Assembly: GCA_040757835.1 (NCBI GenBank)
Contig: JBFLWJ010000018.1
Span: forward strand, 13,373-58,706
Direction: 5' to 3'
Source of the DNA: Actinomycetota bacterium
GTDB taxonomy: Bacteria > Actinomycetota > Geothermincolia > Geothermincolales > RBG-13-55-18
DNA length: 45,334 bases
The notes under the pieces were generated by a model, which had not been told where the DNA came from, did not search any database, and was given only the letters and a program-made list of their open reading frames with translations. The position numbers were made by a program, and so were the translations under genes. Shown here in pieces: positions 31,081-39,745 of the stretch. How positions within the stretch are numbered: the first letter of the stretch is position 1; the number at the start of each line of letters is the position of its first letter.

Positions 31081-32393
31081 GCGAAACTATTTCCCTCACG
31101 CGCGATGACTGGGAGAAACTGGCAGGCGAAGCACTGCGCGTCTTCGGATTGAACGAGGTCGACCAGGGAGAGGTCTATTACCACATGCCCTCCCACAATC
31201 ACTACCCCTCCCTCTTCGGCTGGGACAGCGGTTTTCATGCCGCTGCCATGACCCACCTGGACGCTATAAAGGCCCAGCGCGAACTGGAGACCCTCTTCCG
31301 CCAGGTAGGGGCGGACGGACATCTCCCGCACGAGGTGTTGTTGCCGAACAGTTACTCCACACGCTGGATGAGGGGCCTGCAGACGCGCCTGGTGCGCTGG
31401 GAGTTCGACGGGCGCGGCGCCTCCTTCATGGTGGACCCACCCAGCTACCACTACGCAGCCGAGATGGCCTACCGCAGGACCGGCGACCTCGCCTGGCTCA
31501 AGAGGATATTCTCCCTCATGTGCCGCAGCCTCGATTACTTACTGCAGACCAGGGACGTCCGGGGGGAGGGGCTGATAGCCATCCTCCACCCCTGGGAATC
31601 CGGCACGGACATGTCGCCGCAGTTCTTCCAGGCCATGGGCATACACGACCGCGGGCCGCTGTCCTCGGCCCGCGCCTGGCTCTACCCCGCCTGGCTCTAC
31701 GCCTTCAACCGTGCAGCGGGTTGGCGGGCGGGAAGGCTGGCCAGGGCCGACCGCTTCGTATGCGAGGACCTGACCATCAACAGCCTGGCGGCGCGGGCAT
31801 GCCGCAGCATGTCGTTTCTGGCGGGCGAACTGGGGAGGCGTCACGAAGAGGGGAGATACCGGCGGCAGGCGGAGAGGATGATGGACGCCATGGACTCCCT
31901 GCTCTGGGACGAGGGCGCGGGGTGCTACTTCCCGCGCTTCGGCTGCCGCCGCCCGCGGCTGCTGCGCCGCCGCACCGCGGCCTCGCTGCTGCCGCTCTTC
32001 ACCGGCATGTGCCGCAGGGAGCACGCGGAGCGGTTGATCGCCGAACACCTACTCGACCCCGCCGCCTTCTGGACCTCTTACCCCGTGCCGTTCAACCCCG
32101 CGCCAGAGCTGGCCGGATACGGGGAATGGGTCGACAACCATCTCTGGGCCGGTCACTGCGTTTGGATGAACTTCAGCTGGATGCTCTCCATAGGCCTGGG
32201 GGAGTATGGCTACGTCGAGGAAGCCCGGGAGATGACCGCGCGGGTCGTGCGCATGGTGCTCAGGGAGGGCTTCTACGAGTACTACGACGCCCGCAGCGGC
32301 AGCGGCAGGAGGATAGCGGATTTCTGCTGGCCGGCGCTGGCCCTGGACATGATGGCCCGTTTCTGGCCGCAGACGGCCGGTGGACGGGAGTGA
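31077..32393 (+). CDS. GH63-like glycoside hydrolase (mannosylglycerate/glucosylglycerate-hydrolase type)
   Basis: 438 residues from TTG 31077, coupled to the upstream mini-protein. The (alpha/alpha)6-barrel motifs of the GH63/trehalase-like clan are visible: SLFGWDSGFHAAAM (~45-58, candidate catalytic Asp), HPWESGTDMSP (~174-184), NHLWAGHCVWMNFSWMLSIGLGEYG (~357-381) and FYEYYDARSGSG (~399-410, candidate catalytic Glu), followed by ADFCWPALALDMM. This arrangement matches mannosylglycerate and glucosylglycerate hydrolases, which break down compatible solutes. No signal peptide, so it is cytoplasmic. The exact sugar cannot be read from sequence. Convergent with the membrane protein at 32428. 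Confidence 0.85.
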   Translation: MSETISLTRDDWEKLAGEALRVFGLNEVDQGEVYYHMPSHNHYPSLFGWDSGFHAAAMTHLDAIKAQRELETLFRQVGADGHLPHEVLLPNSYSTRWMRGLQTRLVRWEFDGRGASFMVDPPSYHYAAEMAYRRTGDLAWLKRIFSLMCRSLDYLLQTRDVRGEGLIAILHPWESGTDMSPQFFQAMGIHDRGPLSSARAWLYPAWLYAFNRAAGWRAGRLARADRFVCEDLTINSLAARACRSMSFLAGELGRRHEEGRYRRQAERMMDAMDSLLWDEGAGCYFPRFGCRRPRLLRRRTAASLLPLFTGMCRREHAERLIAEHLLDPAAFWTSYPVPFNPAPELAGYGEWVDNHLWAGHCVWMNFSWMLSIGLGEYGYVEEAREMTARVVRMVLREGFYEYYDARSGSGRRIADFCWPALALDMMARFWPQTAGGRE

Positions 32394-32427
32394 GGGAAAG
32401 ATCCGGCGGATAAGAGGGCGCCTTCCG

Positions 32428-32841
32428 TCAATGCTTGATGACCCGGTCGGGGAAGGCGTCGCTGAGCATTCCCGTGCGCATGTAATCGAGGTAGCGTTCC
32501 CGCCTGCGCGCCGCGGCCGCATAGAAGGGGATGAGGAGCGCGGCGATGATCAGGGTCAGCCAGGACCTGAACCCCAGCGCGACCCCGAGGTTCATAGCCG
32601 TCCTCGCCAGTATCCTCTGGTAGCCGTGGCGGGTGACGGCCGAGCGGTGCGTGGCAAGGCGCTGCCGCCGGCGCCGCACGATGCTGATGTTGTAGAGAAA
32701 GCCCGCCGCCCAGACGAGCAGACCCAGGGGCACGGCAACGGCCAGGGGGATGTTGATGCGCCATCCCGCGGCGAGACCCGTTATCACGCTGCCCCACAAC
32801 AGTACTACATGTAGAATGATGACCCAGTTCGCTTGTGGCAT
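32428..32841 (-). CDS. Small membrane protein, possibly ICMT-like
   Basis: 137 residues from ATG 32841; no ribosome site, but TATATA lies ten bases upstream, so a leaderless message is possible. Two clear hydrophobic segments near the N-terminus (WVIILHVVLLWGSVITGLAAG; LAVAVPLGLLVWAAGFLYNI) and one later (LTLIIAALLIPFYAAA). The ending RRRERYLDYMRTGMLSDAFPDRVI resembles the C-terminus of isoprenylcysteine/phospholipid methyltransferases, where E-R-L...Y..Y...V..F.P is typical. The SAM-binding part is not convincing, so I give the family only as a possibility. Confidence 0.6.
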   Translation of the reverse strand: MPQANWVIILHVVLLWGSVITGLAAGWRINIPLAVAVPLGLLVWAAGFLYNISIVRRRRQRLATHRSAVTRHGYQRILARTAMNLGVALGFRSWLTLIIAALLIPFYAAAARRRERYLDYMRTGMLSDAFPDRVIKH

Positions 32842-33078
32842 AGACACTATATACCCACAGGGGGACGGCAGAAAACAACCCTCCGCCGCAATCCGGGCCG
32901 CGGCCATCCCGCCGGGAGGTCTATAGCTATACCCCGGAGAAGATAAGCGTGTAATATAGGGGTACGGCTGGGAGGGGTCTGGCGCCGGATATGCGACCGG
33001 CTAGCCGGCGAGATAAAGGGCGTTTCCGATGTTTATTCATATAGATATCGACCCTGCAAGAGAAAGGAGGATGGTTGG

Positions 33079-33684
33079 GTGAGTAAGCTTGCGGAGATGA
33101 AGCAGCGCTTGCAGCGCCTGGCCGAGATCAGCGCGGGCATGAAGCAGCAGCTCGAGAAGTTGAAGGGTCCTGAAGGCATCGCCATGCGCGAGAAGGCGAA
33201 GAACGCCGGCACCCGCATGGGCATCGGCGCCGGCCTTTCCGCCTTCGGGGTGATCATAGTGGCAGTGGCTTCGGTATACATCATCGCCGTACTGATCCTG
33301 CTGCTGAACATCGCGCTGGACAAGCTGTGGCTCTCGGCCCTCATCGTGGTCACGGCCTCGTTGCTCCTGGGGGCTGCGATAGCCGCGATAGGCGCCGGCA
33401 TCGCGCGCAAGGCGGCGAAGGAGATCCCTCAGATCCGAAACGAGATCATCCAGCCGCTCAAGGATGCCAGCGAGGAGATGAAGGAGACGGTCGAGGAGCT
33501 GCAGGTCATCGCAAAGGAGGAGGCGGAAGAGCGCCAGAAGCAGATGCAGGAGGTGTTGGAACAGGCGAAGAAAGTGGCCCCCTACGTCATCGGGGCCTAT
33601 ATCGGATACCGGGTGATCAAATCGGTCGTGCGGTCCCGCAGGACCAGGAAGAGGATAATCCTGGAGGCCTGGGAGGAAGACTGA
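33079..33684 (+). CDS. Holin-X-like (phage holin superfamily III) membrane protein
   Basis: 201 residues from GTG 33079, about ten bases after AAAGGAGG. A coiled-coil lead (KLAEMKQRLQRLAEISAGMK) precedes two adjacent transmembrane helices (~50-78 IGAGLSAFGVIIVAVASVYI and ~85-108 LWLSALIVVTASLLLGAAIAAI) and a long charged helix (~115-165). This is the layout of actinobacterial Holin-X family proteins. Despite the name they are usually chromosomal membrane proteins, and no other phage gene is nearby. It ends in a basic/acidic tail. Monocistronic with its own terminator. Confidence 0.75.
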   Translation: MSKLAEMKQRLQRLAEISAGMKQQLEKLKGPEGIAMREKAKNAGTRMGIGAGLSAFGVIIVAVASVYIIAVLILLLNIALDKLWLSALIVVTASLLLGAAIAAIGAGIARKAAKEIPQIRNEIIQPLKDASEEMKETVEELQVIAKEEAEERQKQMQEVLEQAKKVAPYVIGAYIGYRVIKSVVRSRRTRKRIILEAWEED

Positions 33685-33708
33685 ACCCGGGGAGAACAGG
33701 TCGTGGAA

Positions 33709-33735
33709 GGGGCCGGGAGACCGGCCCCTCTCTTA
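33709..33735 (+). terminator. Intrinsic terminator
   Basis: GGGGCCGG (33709-33716), loop GAGA, CCGGCCCC (33721-33728), then TCTCTTAG. It ends the Holin-X-like gene. Confidence 0.65.
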
Positions 33736-33762
33736 GTTTGCCGGCGGTGTTCGCGGGAGCCC

Positions 33763-34575
33763 TCAGCTCTCCAGGAAGGCGACTATTCTTTCCGCCATCT
33801 CCACGGGATACATGACCTGGAAGCCGTGTCCGCCTCCCTCCATCACCACCAGCTCACTGCCGGCTATGGCCCCGGCCAGGATGCGCGAGTTCTCCGGGGG
33901 GATGAGCACGTCCTCGCTCCCGGTCATGATCAGGGTGGGGATGCGCAGGTCCGCCAGGCGGGAGTGACAGGACCACATGGTCACCCCGGTTATCTGCCAT
34001 AGGAAACACTGCGGCTCGATGGGGGCCACGAGGTATGCCTCGACGAACTCGTCCATCTTCCGCGGGTTCTCCTCTATGTATCGCGCCGGAAAGAGCAGGT
34101 AAAGCGACATACGCGCGATGTCTTCCTGCGTCAGGCCCTTGCGAGGCGCGTAGAGCATGGCCAGCACCTCGGGGCTCGCGGGCACCGCCTCGGGTCCGCC
34201 GCAGTTGGTGCAGAGCAGCACCAGGCGCCTCACCCGCCCGGGATGGCTAAGGGCCAGTTCCTGGGCTATCATGCCACCCATGGACGCCCCCATCACATGC
34301 GCGGATTCCCACCCCATGTGGTCCATGACTCCCAGGGCGTCCTCGGCCATGAGCGGGATGGGGTAAGGGCCCTCGGGCCGGTCGGACCTGCCCGCGCCGC
34401 GGTTGTCGTAGGCCACCACGTGGAAGCGCTCCGCCAGGGGCGCGATGAGGTCATCGCCCCACCAGTCCACGTTGGCGCTGAGTCCCATGATCAGCAGCAG
34501 CGGCTCGCCCTCGCCGTACTCGCGGTAATGGATGTTTATACCGTTGATCACCGCGTCGTTCATCTTCACATCCAC
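33763..34575 (-). CDS. Alpha/beta hydrolase
   Basis: 270 residues from GTG 34575, nine bases after GGGAG; ATG 34563 and ATG 34599 are alternatives. Classic alpha/beta-hydrolase order: GEPLLLIMGLSANVDWW (oxyanion-hole region), HVVAYDNRGAGRSDRPEG, nucleophile elbow GASMGG (Ser), TLIMTGSEDVLIPPENS (acid) and GGGHGFQV (catalytic His). The triad is complete. The closest look is to the 3-oxoadipate enol-lactonase/esterase group, but substrate specificity is not evident. It is separated from the MFS gene by ~215 bp of non-coding DNA. Confidence 0.93.
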   Translation of the reverse strand: MDVKMNDAVINGINIHYREYGEGEPLLLIMGLSANVDWWGDDLIAPLAERFHVVAYDNRGAGRSDRPEGPYPIPLMAEDALGVMDHMGWESAHVMGASMGGMIAQELALSHPGRVRRLVLLCTNCGGPEAVPASPEVLAMLYAPRKGLTQEDIARMSLYLLFPARYIEENPRKMDEFVEAYLVAPIEPQCFLWQITGVTMWSCHSRLADLRIPTLIMTGSEDVLIPPENSRILAGAIAGSELVVMEGGGHGFQVMYPVEMAERIVAFLES

Positions 34576-34789
34576 TTGAGAAATCTCCCGGCCTCGCATG
34601 GTCGCGTATATACGCCAGTTTAATGCGTGGGGGTCCGGGCGACAACGGTCTGCCTGTCGTAGCCCTGGAAGTCTGGGGTCACCGTATCGCACCGAGATAT
34701 ATGGAGCGGATGTTTATCTTACGTAATGGCGACTGGGGCCAGTATAAATGATGGCTTCAGCGCTGCGCACCGCTGGCCACGGGCTCCGG

Positions 34790-35962
34790 TCAATGCGGTC
34801 GGCTTGGAGGCTTACAGGCCCCGATGAGGAAATAGGCCAGGCCTACCAGGGCTATGGCCGCCGCCACCAGGTACATGGTGGTGTAGTTCCAGAGGTCGGC
34901 CAGGGGACCGAGGATGATGCCCCCCAGGCCGATGCCCAGGTCGAAGACGGCCATGAAGATGCCCAGGGCGCCACCGCGGTCACTCACCGGCGTGTGGTCC
35001 AGAAGCAGCGCGGAGAGGGTGGTGGGCAGGTACGCGAAACCGAGGGCGTAGATGAAGATGCCCGTGAAGAGGAGGACGACGTGCCCGGAGATGGCTATTA
35101 CGGTTAGGCCTATCAGCGATGCGACGGCCGAGGTGATGATCAGAGGCCGACGTGGCAGGCGGTCGGCCTTCCTGCCCATGCCCAGGCGGAAGATAATGAG
35201 AGTGACGGCGAAGATGAAGAAGAACCACTGTCCAAGATCGAGGCCCCTGGCCTCGGAGGAAAGGATAATGAAGGTCTGCAAGGTGCCGAAGGTGAGGGTG
35301 AAGCCCATGGTGCAGGCGAAGATGGCCCTCTGCAATGCGGTCACCCTGATCCGCCTGCGGGCGCCTTGTTCCCGGTGCTCGCCCGGGGCCCTCGTCTCGC
35401 GCACCGCCAGGGACACGAGCATGGCCAGCATGGCCAGGCATCCCGCGATCACATAGACCGGGGCGACCCCCCAGGCCTCCTCCATGGGGATGGCGATGAT
35501 GGGGGCGATGGCGATGGTCAGGTCCACCGACATGTAGAAGAGCGCAATGGCCTGCAGGCGGCGCGAGGTAGGCGCGAGGTCGCCGATGACCGCGTAGGCA
35601 GCGGTGTGGAAGGCGGCCAGCCCGATGCCGTTGATGAAACGGATGATGAAGAGGGGCACCGCGGAACCGAAGGCGGCATAGAGGAAGGTCGATGCTCCCA
35701 GCAGCAACGTTCCCGCGACAAGCACCACCCTGCGGCCGCGCCGGTCGGCGGTGCGGCCGAAGAGGGGACGCAGGAGGGCGGCGACGGTGAACATGGCCAT
35801 GATGGCGCCGATGAGGAAGTTCGAATAGCCCTTTTCCTCCAGGTAGACGGGGAGGATGGGCACGATGAGATAGACAGAAAAATATGCCAGGAAGTTGCTG
35901 GTGCAGACGGTGATGAAGTCCCGTTTAAAGAGCTTCTCGTCCACTGCCGCTGCTGTATCCAT
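34790..35962 (-). CDS. Major facilitator superfamily transporter
   Basis: 390 residues from ATG 35962 (GGAGAGAG upstream), the usual MFS length. Twelve hydrophobic segments can be followed, with the loop 2-3 signature GRTADRRGRRVVLVAG, the related loop 8-9 GRKADRLPRRPLIIT, and FINGIGLAAFHTAAYAVIGDL in helix 4-5. It belongs to the drug-efflux/sugar-proton type with even halves. Substrate unknown. No regulator adjoins it. Confidence 0.92.
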   Translation of the reverse strand: MDTAAAVDEKLFKRDFITVCTSNFLAYFSVYLIVPILPVYLEEKGYSNFLIGAIMAMFTVAALLRPLFGRTADRRGRRVVLVAGTLLLGASTFLYAAFGSAVPLFIIRFINGIGLAAFHTAAYAVIGDLAPTSRRLQAIALFYMSVDLTIAIAPIIAIPMEEAWGVAPVYVIAGCLAMLAMLVSLAVRETRAPGEHREQGARRRIRVTALQRAIFACTMGFTLTFGTLQTFIILSSEARGLDLGQWFFFIFAVTLIIFRLGMGRKADRLPRRPLIITSAVASLIGLTVIAISGHVVLLFTGIFIYALGFAYLPTTLSALLLDHTPVSDRGGALGIFMAVFDLGIGLGGIILGPLADLWNYTTMYLVAAAIALVGLAYFLIGACKPPSRPH

Positions 35963-36095
35963 CTCTCTCCGTGCTCGTTTTCCCGTGCGAGGCTCCAACT
36001 ATTCTCGACCAGTCACCGGCGACGGTCAAATATCCTTTCTCTGAGAGGATCACGCGCAAAGTCCGCCGGGTGCGTCTCTCCGCCGGTCGCCGCGG

Positions 36096-36746
36096 TCAGG
36101 AGAAGTTCTCGGTGATGTAGACCTCTCCCTCGGCGGTGACGTATATGCCGATGCCCTCGCGGGTGAAGGGGGTCAGGATGTTCTCCCGGTGTCCCGGGCT
36201 GTCCATCCAGCCCTGTACGGTGGAGCGGGCAAGCTCTTCCAGGTCGTTGAACTCGTAGGAGTGCACCTGGCCGGTTTCCGGGTCGTAGGTGTATGAGCGG
36301 ACGACGTTGGTGAGGGAGAGGTTCTCGCCGCCCACATAGACGGTGTCTCCGACCCGCGTCTCTTTGTGGTAATCGTGCTCCGTGTAGCGGTCGGCGAAGT
36401 CCTCGCCTTCCGGGCTGAGATGGTCGAAATAGTCTCTCTCCGCCATGTCCTTGCTGTGGTCGAAGGCGATCCTCGCGAGGGACTGGTCCCACTGCAGGGA
36501 CCTGAGCCCCTCCTGCCTGCGCTCCTCGTTGATGAGGTCGTGGATGGTCGTGGCCAGGCCCGGGGCGTTGCTCGCCACGTGCTCGATCTGGCCCTGCAGC
36601 TCCGCCTGGACGGCGGCGGCTTCCTCCTCGCTGATGTCCTCGCCCTGGGGCAGGCCCACGTCCAGGCAGCCCCCGACGAGCAGGACCGCCAGGATGAATA
36701 CCAGCACCACGGCAACCATGTGCGCGGCCTTATCGTTTGATCTCAT
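36096..36746 (-). CDS. CAP-domain (SCP/PR-1, YkwD-like) lipoprotein
   Basis: 216 residues from ATG 36746, nine bases after GGGAGGTG. Signal VVLVFILAVLLVGGC with lipobox LVGGC. A short acidic linker leads to a CAP domain: LINEERRQEGLRSLQWDQSLARIAFDHS (~70-97), YFDHLSPEGEDF, VGGENLS, and the signature WMDSPGHRENILTPFTREGIGIY near the C-terminus. Bacterial CAP proteins are secreted and common in spore-forming and Gram-positive groups; their activity is generally unknown. The conserved His/Glu cavity residues are present. Confidence 0.93.
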   Translation of the reverse strand: MRSNDKAAHMVAVVLVFILAVLLVGGCLDVGLPQGEDISEEEAAAVQAELQGQIEHVASNAPGLATTIHDLINEERRQEGLRSLQWDQSLARIAFDHSKDMAERDYFDHLSPEGEDFADRYTEHDYHKETRVGDTVYVGGENLSLTNVVRSYTYDPETGQVHSYEFNDLEELARSTVQGWMDSPGHRENILTPFTREGIGIYVTAEGEVYITENFS

Positions 36747-36823
36747 CCTTCACACACCTCCCGGGATAATTCTATCAGACGCGGCGGGCCCTCCGGGACG
36801 GCGCCACCGCGCTTCGCCGGAGG

Positions 36824-36829
36824 TATAAT
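36824..36829 (+). promoter_or_regulatory. -10 box upstream of the ketopantoate-reductase-like gene
   Basis: TATAAT at 36824-36829 in an otherwise GC-rich region, giving a ~100-nt GC-rich leader to ATG 36934. No clear -35 box. Confidence 0.4.
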
Positions 36830-36933
36830 ACTGGTGGCGGCGGACCGGCGAGACGCAAGGCGACGCTGGTGAAGCCCGCAGCGGTGTTGAAGCCGCCACG
36901 GCCGGCGGCGGTCGGAACGGAGGGAGGACCGAG

Positions 36934-37959
36934 ATGCGGATAGCACTGGTGGGCGCGGGGGCCATGGGGACGATCATCGGGGCCCTGATCGCAAGGAGCG
37001 GCGAGGACATCGTGCTGGTGGACGTGAACGAGCCCCACGTCGAAGCCCTGAACGAGAAGGGCGCGAAGATTACAGGGCACATGGACGTCACCGTGCCGGT
37101 CAAGGCCGTCACCCCGGATGGGATGGAGGGCATATACGACCTCGTCATCTATCTGGTCAAGGCCGTCTACGACGACACGGCCCTGCCCGAGTTGCTGCCC
37201 TATCTCGGCGAGGACAGCATGGTCATTACCCTCCAGAACGGCGTCCCAGAGGAGAAGGTCGCCGGGGTGGTAGGCCGGGAGAGGACCCTCGGCGGCGCCA
37301 TCGGCTGGGGGGCCACCTTCATCGGGCCCGGGGTCTCCGAGCTCACCTATGATCCCGTGGAGATGACCTACGACATCGGGGAGATGGACGGCGCGCTCAC
37401 CGAACGCGTCAAGCAGGTGAAGGCGGTCCTGGACCATGCCGGCGTCGCCGATATATCCGACAACCTGGTGGGCACGCGCTGGGTGAAGCTGATGATCAAC
37501 GTGGCTATGAGCGGTCTCAGCAGCGCGCTCAACTGCACCTACGGGGACATCCTTGACAACGACAAGGCGGCGCTCGCCGCCATCACCATCCTCATCGAGA
37601 CCCTCAAGACCTCCCAGGCCCTGGGCATCACCATGCAGCCGATAAAGGGCCTGGACCCCGTGGTGCTCCTGGACATCTTCAAGCAGGGCGAGGAGACATC
37701 CCTCGGCGCCTTCCGCCTGTTCTTCGAGCGCTCGCGCGAGCAGGTGGCGTCGATGCTGCAGGACCTGAGAAAGAGGATACCCTGCGAGGTGGAAACCCTG
37801 AACGGGTACCTCTCCGTGAAGTCGGCCGAGGCCGGGGTGCCCACCCCGGTGAACGACAAGGTGGCGGAGATCATCCGGGGCATCGAGGCGGGCGAGTACC
37901 CGCTGAGCTTCGACAACCTGGACATGATCGAGGTGCGTCCCCTGGAGGAGATCCTCTAG
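36934..37959 (+). CDS. 2-dehydropantoate 2-reductase (ApbA/PanE) family protein
   Basis: 341 residues from ATG 36934, with GGAGGGAGG upstream. The N-terminal Rossmann motif is MRIALVGAGAMGTIIGALIA. Next come DLVIYLVKAVYD, the NADP/substrate region MVITLQNGVPEE, GGAIGWGATFIGPG, and the C-terminal catalytic-lysine region NLVGTRWVKLMINVAMSGLSSAL, with late VPTPVNDKVAEII. The family reduces ketopantoate to pantoate in CoA synthesis, but many paralogues act on other 2-keto acids. No pantothenate gene is nearby, so I give the family and not the reaction. It may be co-transcribed with the thioesterase 92 bp downstream. Confidence 0.9.
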   Translation: MRIALVGAGAMGTIIGALIARSGEDIVLVDVNEPHVEALNEKGAKITGHMDVTVPVKAVTPDGMEGIYDLVIYLVKAVYDDTALPELLPYLGEDSMVITLQNGVPEEKVAGVVGRERTLGGAIGWGATFIGPGVSELTYDPVEMTYDIGEMDGALTERVKQVKAVLDHAGVADISDNLVGTRWVKLMINVAMSGLSSALNCTYGDILDNDKAALAAITILIETLKTSQALGITMQPIKGLDPVVLLDIFKQGEETSLGAFRLFFERSREQVASMLQDLRKRIPCEVETLNGYLSVKSAEAGVPTPVNDKVAEIIRGIEAGEYPLSFDNLDMIEVRPLEEIL

Positions 37960-38051
37960 GCGGGCAGATGAGCGCGGGCGGAATCCGTGGCCCCGCGCGG
38001 CAGGGCAGGCGGGCAGCCGCAGGCGACCGCAACGAGAGGAAGGCGGGCAAG

Positions 38052-38516
38052 ATGGCCGAAGAGATGAGCCAGGAGGAGATCAGGCAGAGGATATTCGCGC
38101 TGCTCAACAACTCACCCTTCTATCTGCACCTGGGCATGGAGATCGTCGAGGCGGGCGACGGGCACGCCAGGCTGCGTCTGCCGGTTAAGGATGAGCTGAA
38201 GAACCTCTACGGCATCCTGCACGGCGGGGTCATAGCCGCGCTCCTCGACTCCTCGTGCTCCATAGCCGTGGGGACCCTTCTGGGGCCGGACGAGGCCGCG
38301 GTCACCCTGGACCAGCGCATCAACTACATCTCAAACGTCAAGGACGGCGTACTCTACGGTGAGGGCAGGGCCCTGCATAAAGGCAGGTTCACGGGGGTCG
38401 GCCAGGCGGAGGTGAGGGACGAGGAAGGCAATCTGGTCGCCGCCGGGATGACCACCTCGTTCATCATCCAGAGGGGAGTCAGCCAGGCAAGAGATGCCAA
38501 GGACCCAGGTTCGTGA
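38052..38516 (+). CDS. PaaI-family thioesterase
   Basis: 154 residues from ATG 38052, with AGAGGAAGG upstream; longer frames from 37968 are GC-rich read-through. Hotdog-fold signature YGILHGGVIAALLDSSCSIAVG (~55-77) with the catalytic-region HGG and Asp, then TLDQRINYISNV, GEGRALHKGRFTGVGQAEV and GNLVAAGMTTSFII. These enzymes hydrolyse acyl-CoA thioesters, often aromatic. The last codons and stop (TCG TGA) lie within the left arm of the palindromic element 38512-38651, so the C-terminus may have been altered by its insertion. Confidence 0.92.
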   Translation: MAEEMSQEEIRQRIFALLNNSPFYLHLGMEIVEAGDGHARLRLPVKDELKNLYGILHGGVIAALLDSSCSIAVGTLLGPDEAAVTLDQRINYISNVKDGVLYGEGRALHKGRFTGVGQAEVRDEEGNLVAAGMTTSFIIQRGVSQARDAKDPGS

Positions 38517-38651
38517 ATACGGTCTGCACCGAGAGTGCCGGTGCGCCACGCCTGCAAGGCACGCGAGTGAGGCGTACTCGCTGAGTACGTCGCAGGGAGC
38601 GGAACGCAGCAGGCGGGGATGCAGCGGTGATCAAATGTGATCGTATTCACG
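38512..38651. repeat. Palindromic repeat element overlapping a stop codon
   Basis: A perfect 10-bp inverted repeat, CGTGAATACG (38512-38521) and CGTATTCACG (38642-38651), encloses ~120 bp. The interior is dense in small hairpins (CACCG...CGGTG; GCGAGT...ACTCGC; GTACTC-GCT-GAGTAC). A second palindrome, GGGGTCC...GGACCCC, follows at 38656-38672. It has no coding capacity. It looks like a REP/MITE-type unit or a structured RNA cassette. The rest of the interval to 38866 holds only the ribosome site of the next gene (AAGGGGG). Confidence 0.6.
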
Positions 38652-38866
38652 GATCGGGGTCCTAAGGACCCCATTGACGAGAGGCTGAAGTAGGGAAAAG
38701 GAGAGGCCTCGGGCCAGGGTTGCCCGCAGCATATCGCCGATGGGCTCGGCGCCGCTCCGCCCCTTTCGCGCACCGTCCGATTGAACACCCTTATATAGTG
38801 AAAACGCGGACTGAGGTTATCATGTAATCAACCCTCATATACCGGTACGAAAAGGGGGATTCGAGA

Positions 38867-39706
38867 TTGGGGGATTTCAGGGGCAAGGTAGTGGTTATCA
38901 CCGGCGCAGCCAACGGTATAGGCCGCGAGATGGCCAGGTCCTTCGCACGGCGCGGCGCGCGCCTGGTGATGGTGGACATCGACGGGCAGAACCTGCGGGC
39001 CGCCGCGGGTGAACTCGAGGGCGCCGGTGCTGAAGCCACGGCCTGCGTGGTCGACGTATCCTCCGCCGAGGAGGTGGCGGACCTGTGCGATGACGTCTAC
39101 GCCGCCCTTGGCAGGGTGGACGTACTCTGCAATAACGCCGGGGTGGCCGCGGCAGGTGATTTCGAGGCCATGTCCCTGGATGACCTGGGCTGGGTTATAG
39201 ATGTCAACCTGCGGGGGGTCATCCACGGCTGCCACTACTTCTACCCGCGCATGATCGCCCAGGGCGGCGGCGGGCACATAGTGAACACCGCCTCGTCGGG
39301 AGGGCTGGCGCCGTTCATGGCGCTCGCGGTCTATTGTTGCACCAAGTACGGTGTGGTGGGACTATCGGAGACGCTGCGGGCCGAGGCGGCCCTGCACGGC
39401 ATCGGGGTCTCCGCCATCTGCCCCGCCGCCATCGCTACCGACATCGTGCTCAGGGGCCGCATAAGGTCGCATTCCACCCGGTCGACCCCGGAGAAGCTGG
39501 CCGCCGTCACGAACGCGATGATCAAGCGCCGCGCCATCGCTCCCGGGCGGGTGGCGGAGGCAGCCGTGAAGGCGGTGGAGAGGGACCGTGGAGTGGTGGT
39601 GGTGGGTCCTGAGGCCTACCTGATGGATTGGACGCACCGTCTGAGCAGGCGTATGTTCGACTTCGCCATGACCGGAGCGGTACGCGCGGTGAAGAGGCTG
39701 ATCTAG
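38867..39706 (+). CDS. Short-chain dehydrogenase/reductase, paralogue 1
   Basis: 279 residues from TTG 38867, nine bases after AAGGGGG. Classical SDR: cofactor motif TGAANGIG (~12-19), VDIDGQN (Asp at the end of strand 2 favours NAD), NNAG (~89), and the catalytic Ser in NTASSGG with YCCTK (Tyr-x3-Lys). The extended ending (SRRMFDFAMTGAVRAVKRLI) is shared with the next two genes. It is the first of three tandem paralogues that share HGCHYFYPRMIAQGGGGHIVN almost unchanged. Substrate unknown; hydroxy-lipid or hydroxysteroid-like alcohols are typical for such SDRs. Confidence 0.93.
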   Translation: MGDFRGKVVVITGAANGIGREMARSFARRGARLVMVDIDGQNLRAAAGELEGAGAEATACVVDVSSAEEVADLCDDVYAALGRVDVLCNNAGVAAAGDFEAMSLDDLGWVIDVNLRGVIHGCHYFYPRMIAQGGGGHIVNTASSGGLAPFMALAVYCCTKYGVVGLSETLRAEAALHGIGVSAICPAAIATDIVLRGRIRSHSTRSTPEKLAAVTNAMIKRRAIAPGRVAEAAVKAVERDRGVVVVGPEAYLMDWTHRLSRRMFDFAMTGAVRAVKRLI

Positions 39707-39745
39707 GCGCCGCTCGACCGCGGCGTCCCGTTGCATGGAGGAAGT

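Noticed and set aside
33079..33684. Prophage remnant based on the holin-like gene
   Set aside because: No other phage gene or attachment site is nearby, and proteins of this family are usually ordinary chromosomal membrane proteins in actinobacteria.
38656..38672. GGGGTCC/GGACCCC palindrome as a terminator
   Set aside because: No T-run follows on either strand; it is better read as part of the adjoining repeat-rich segment.
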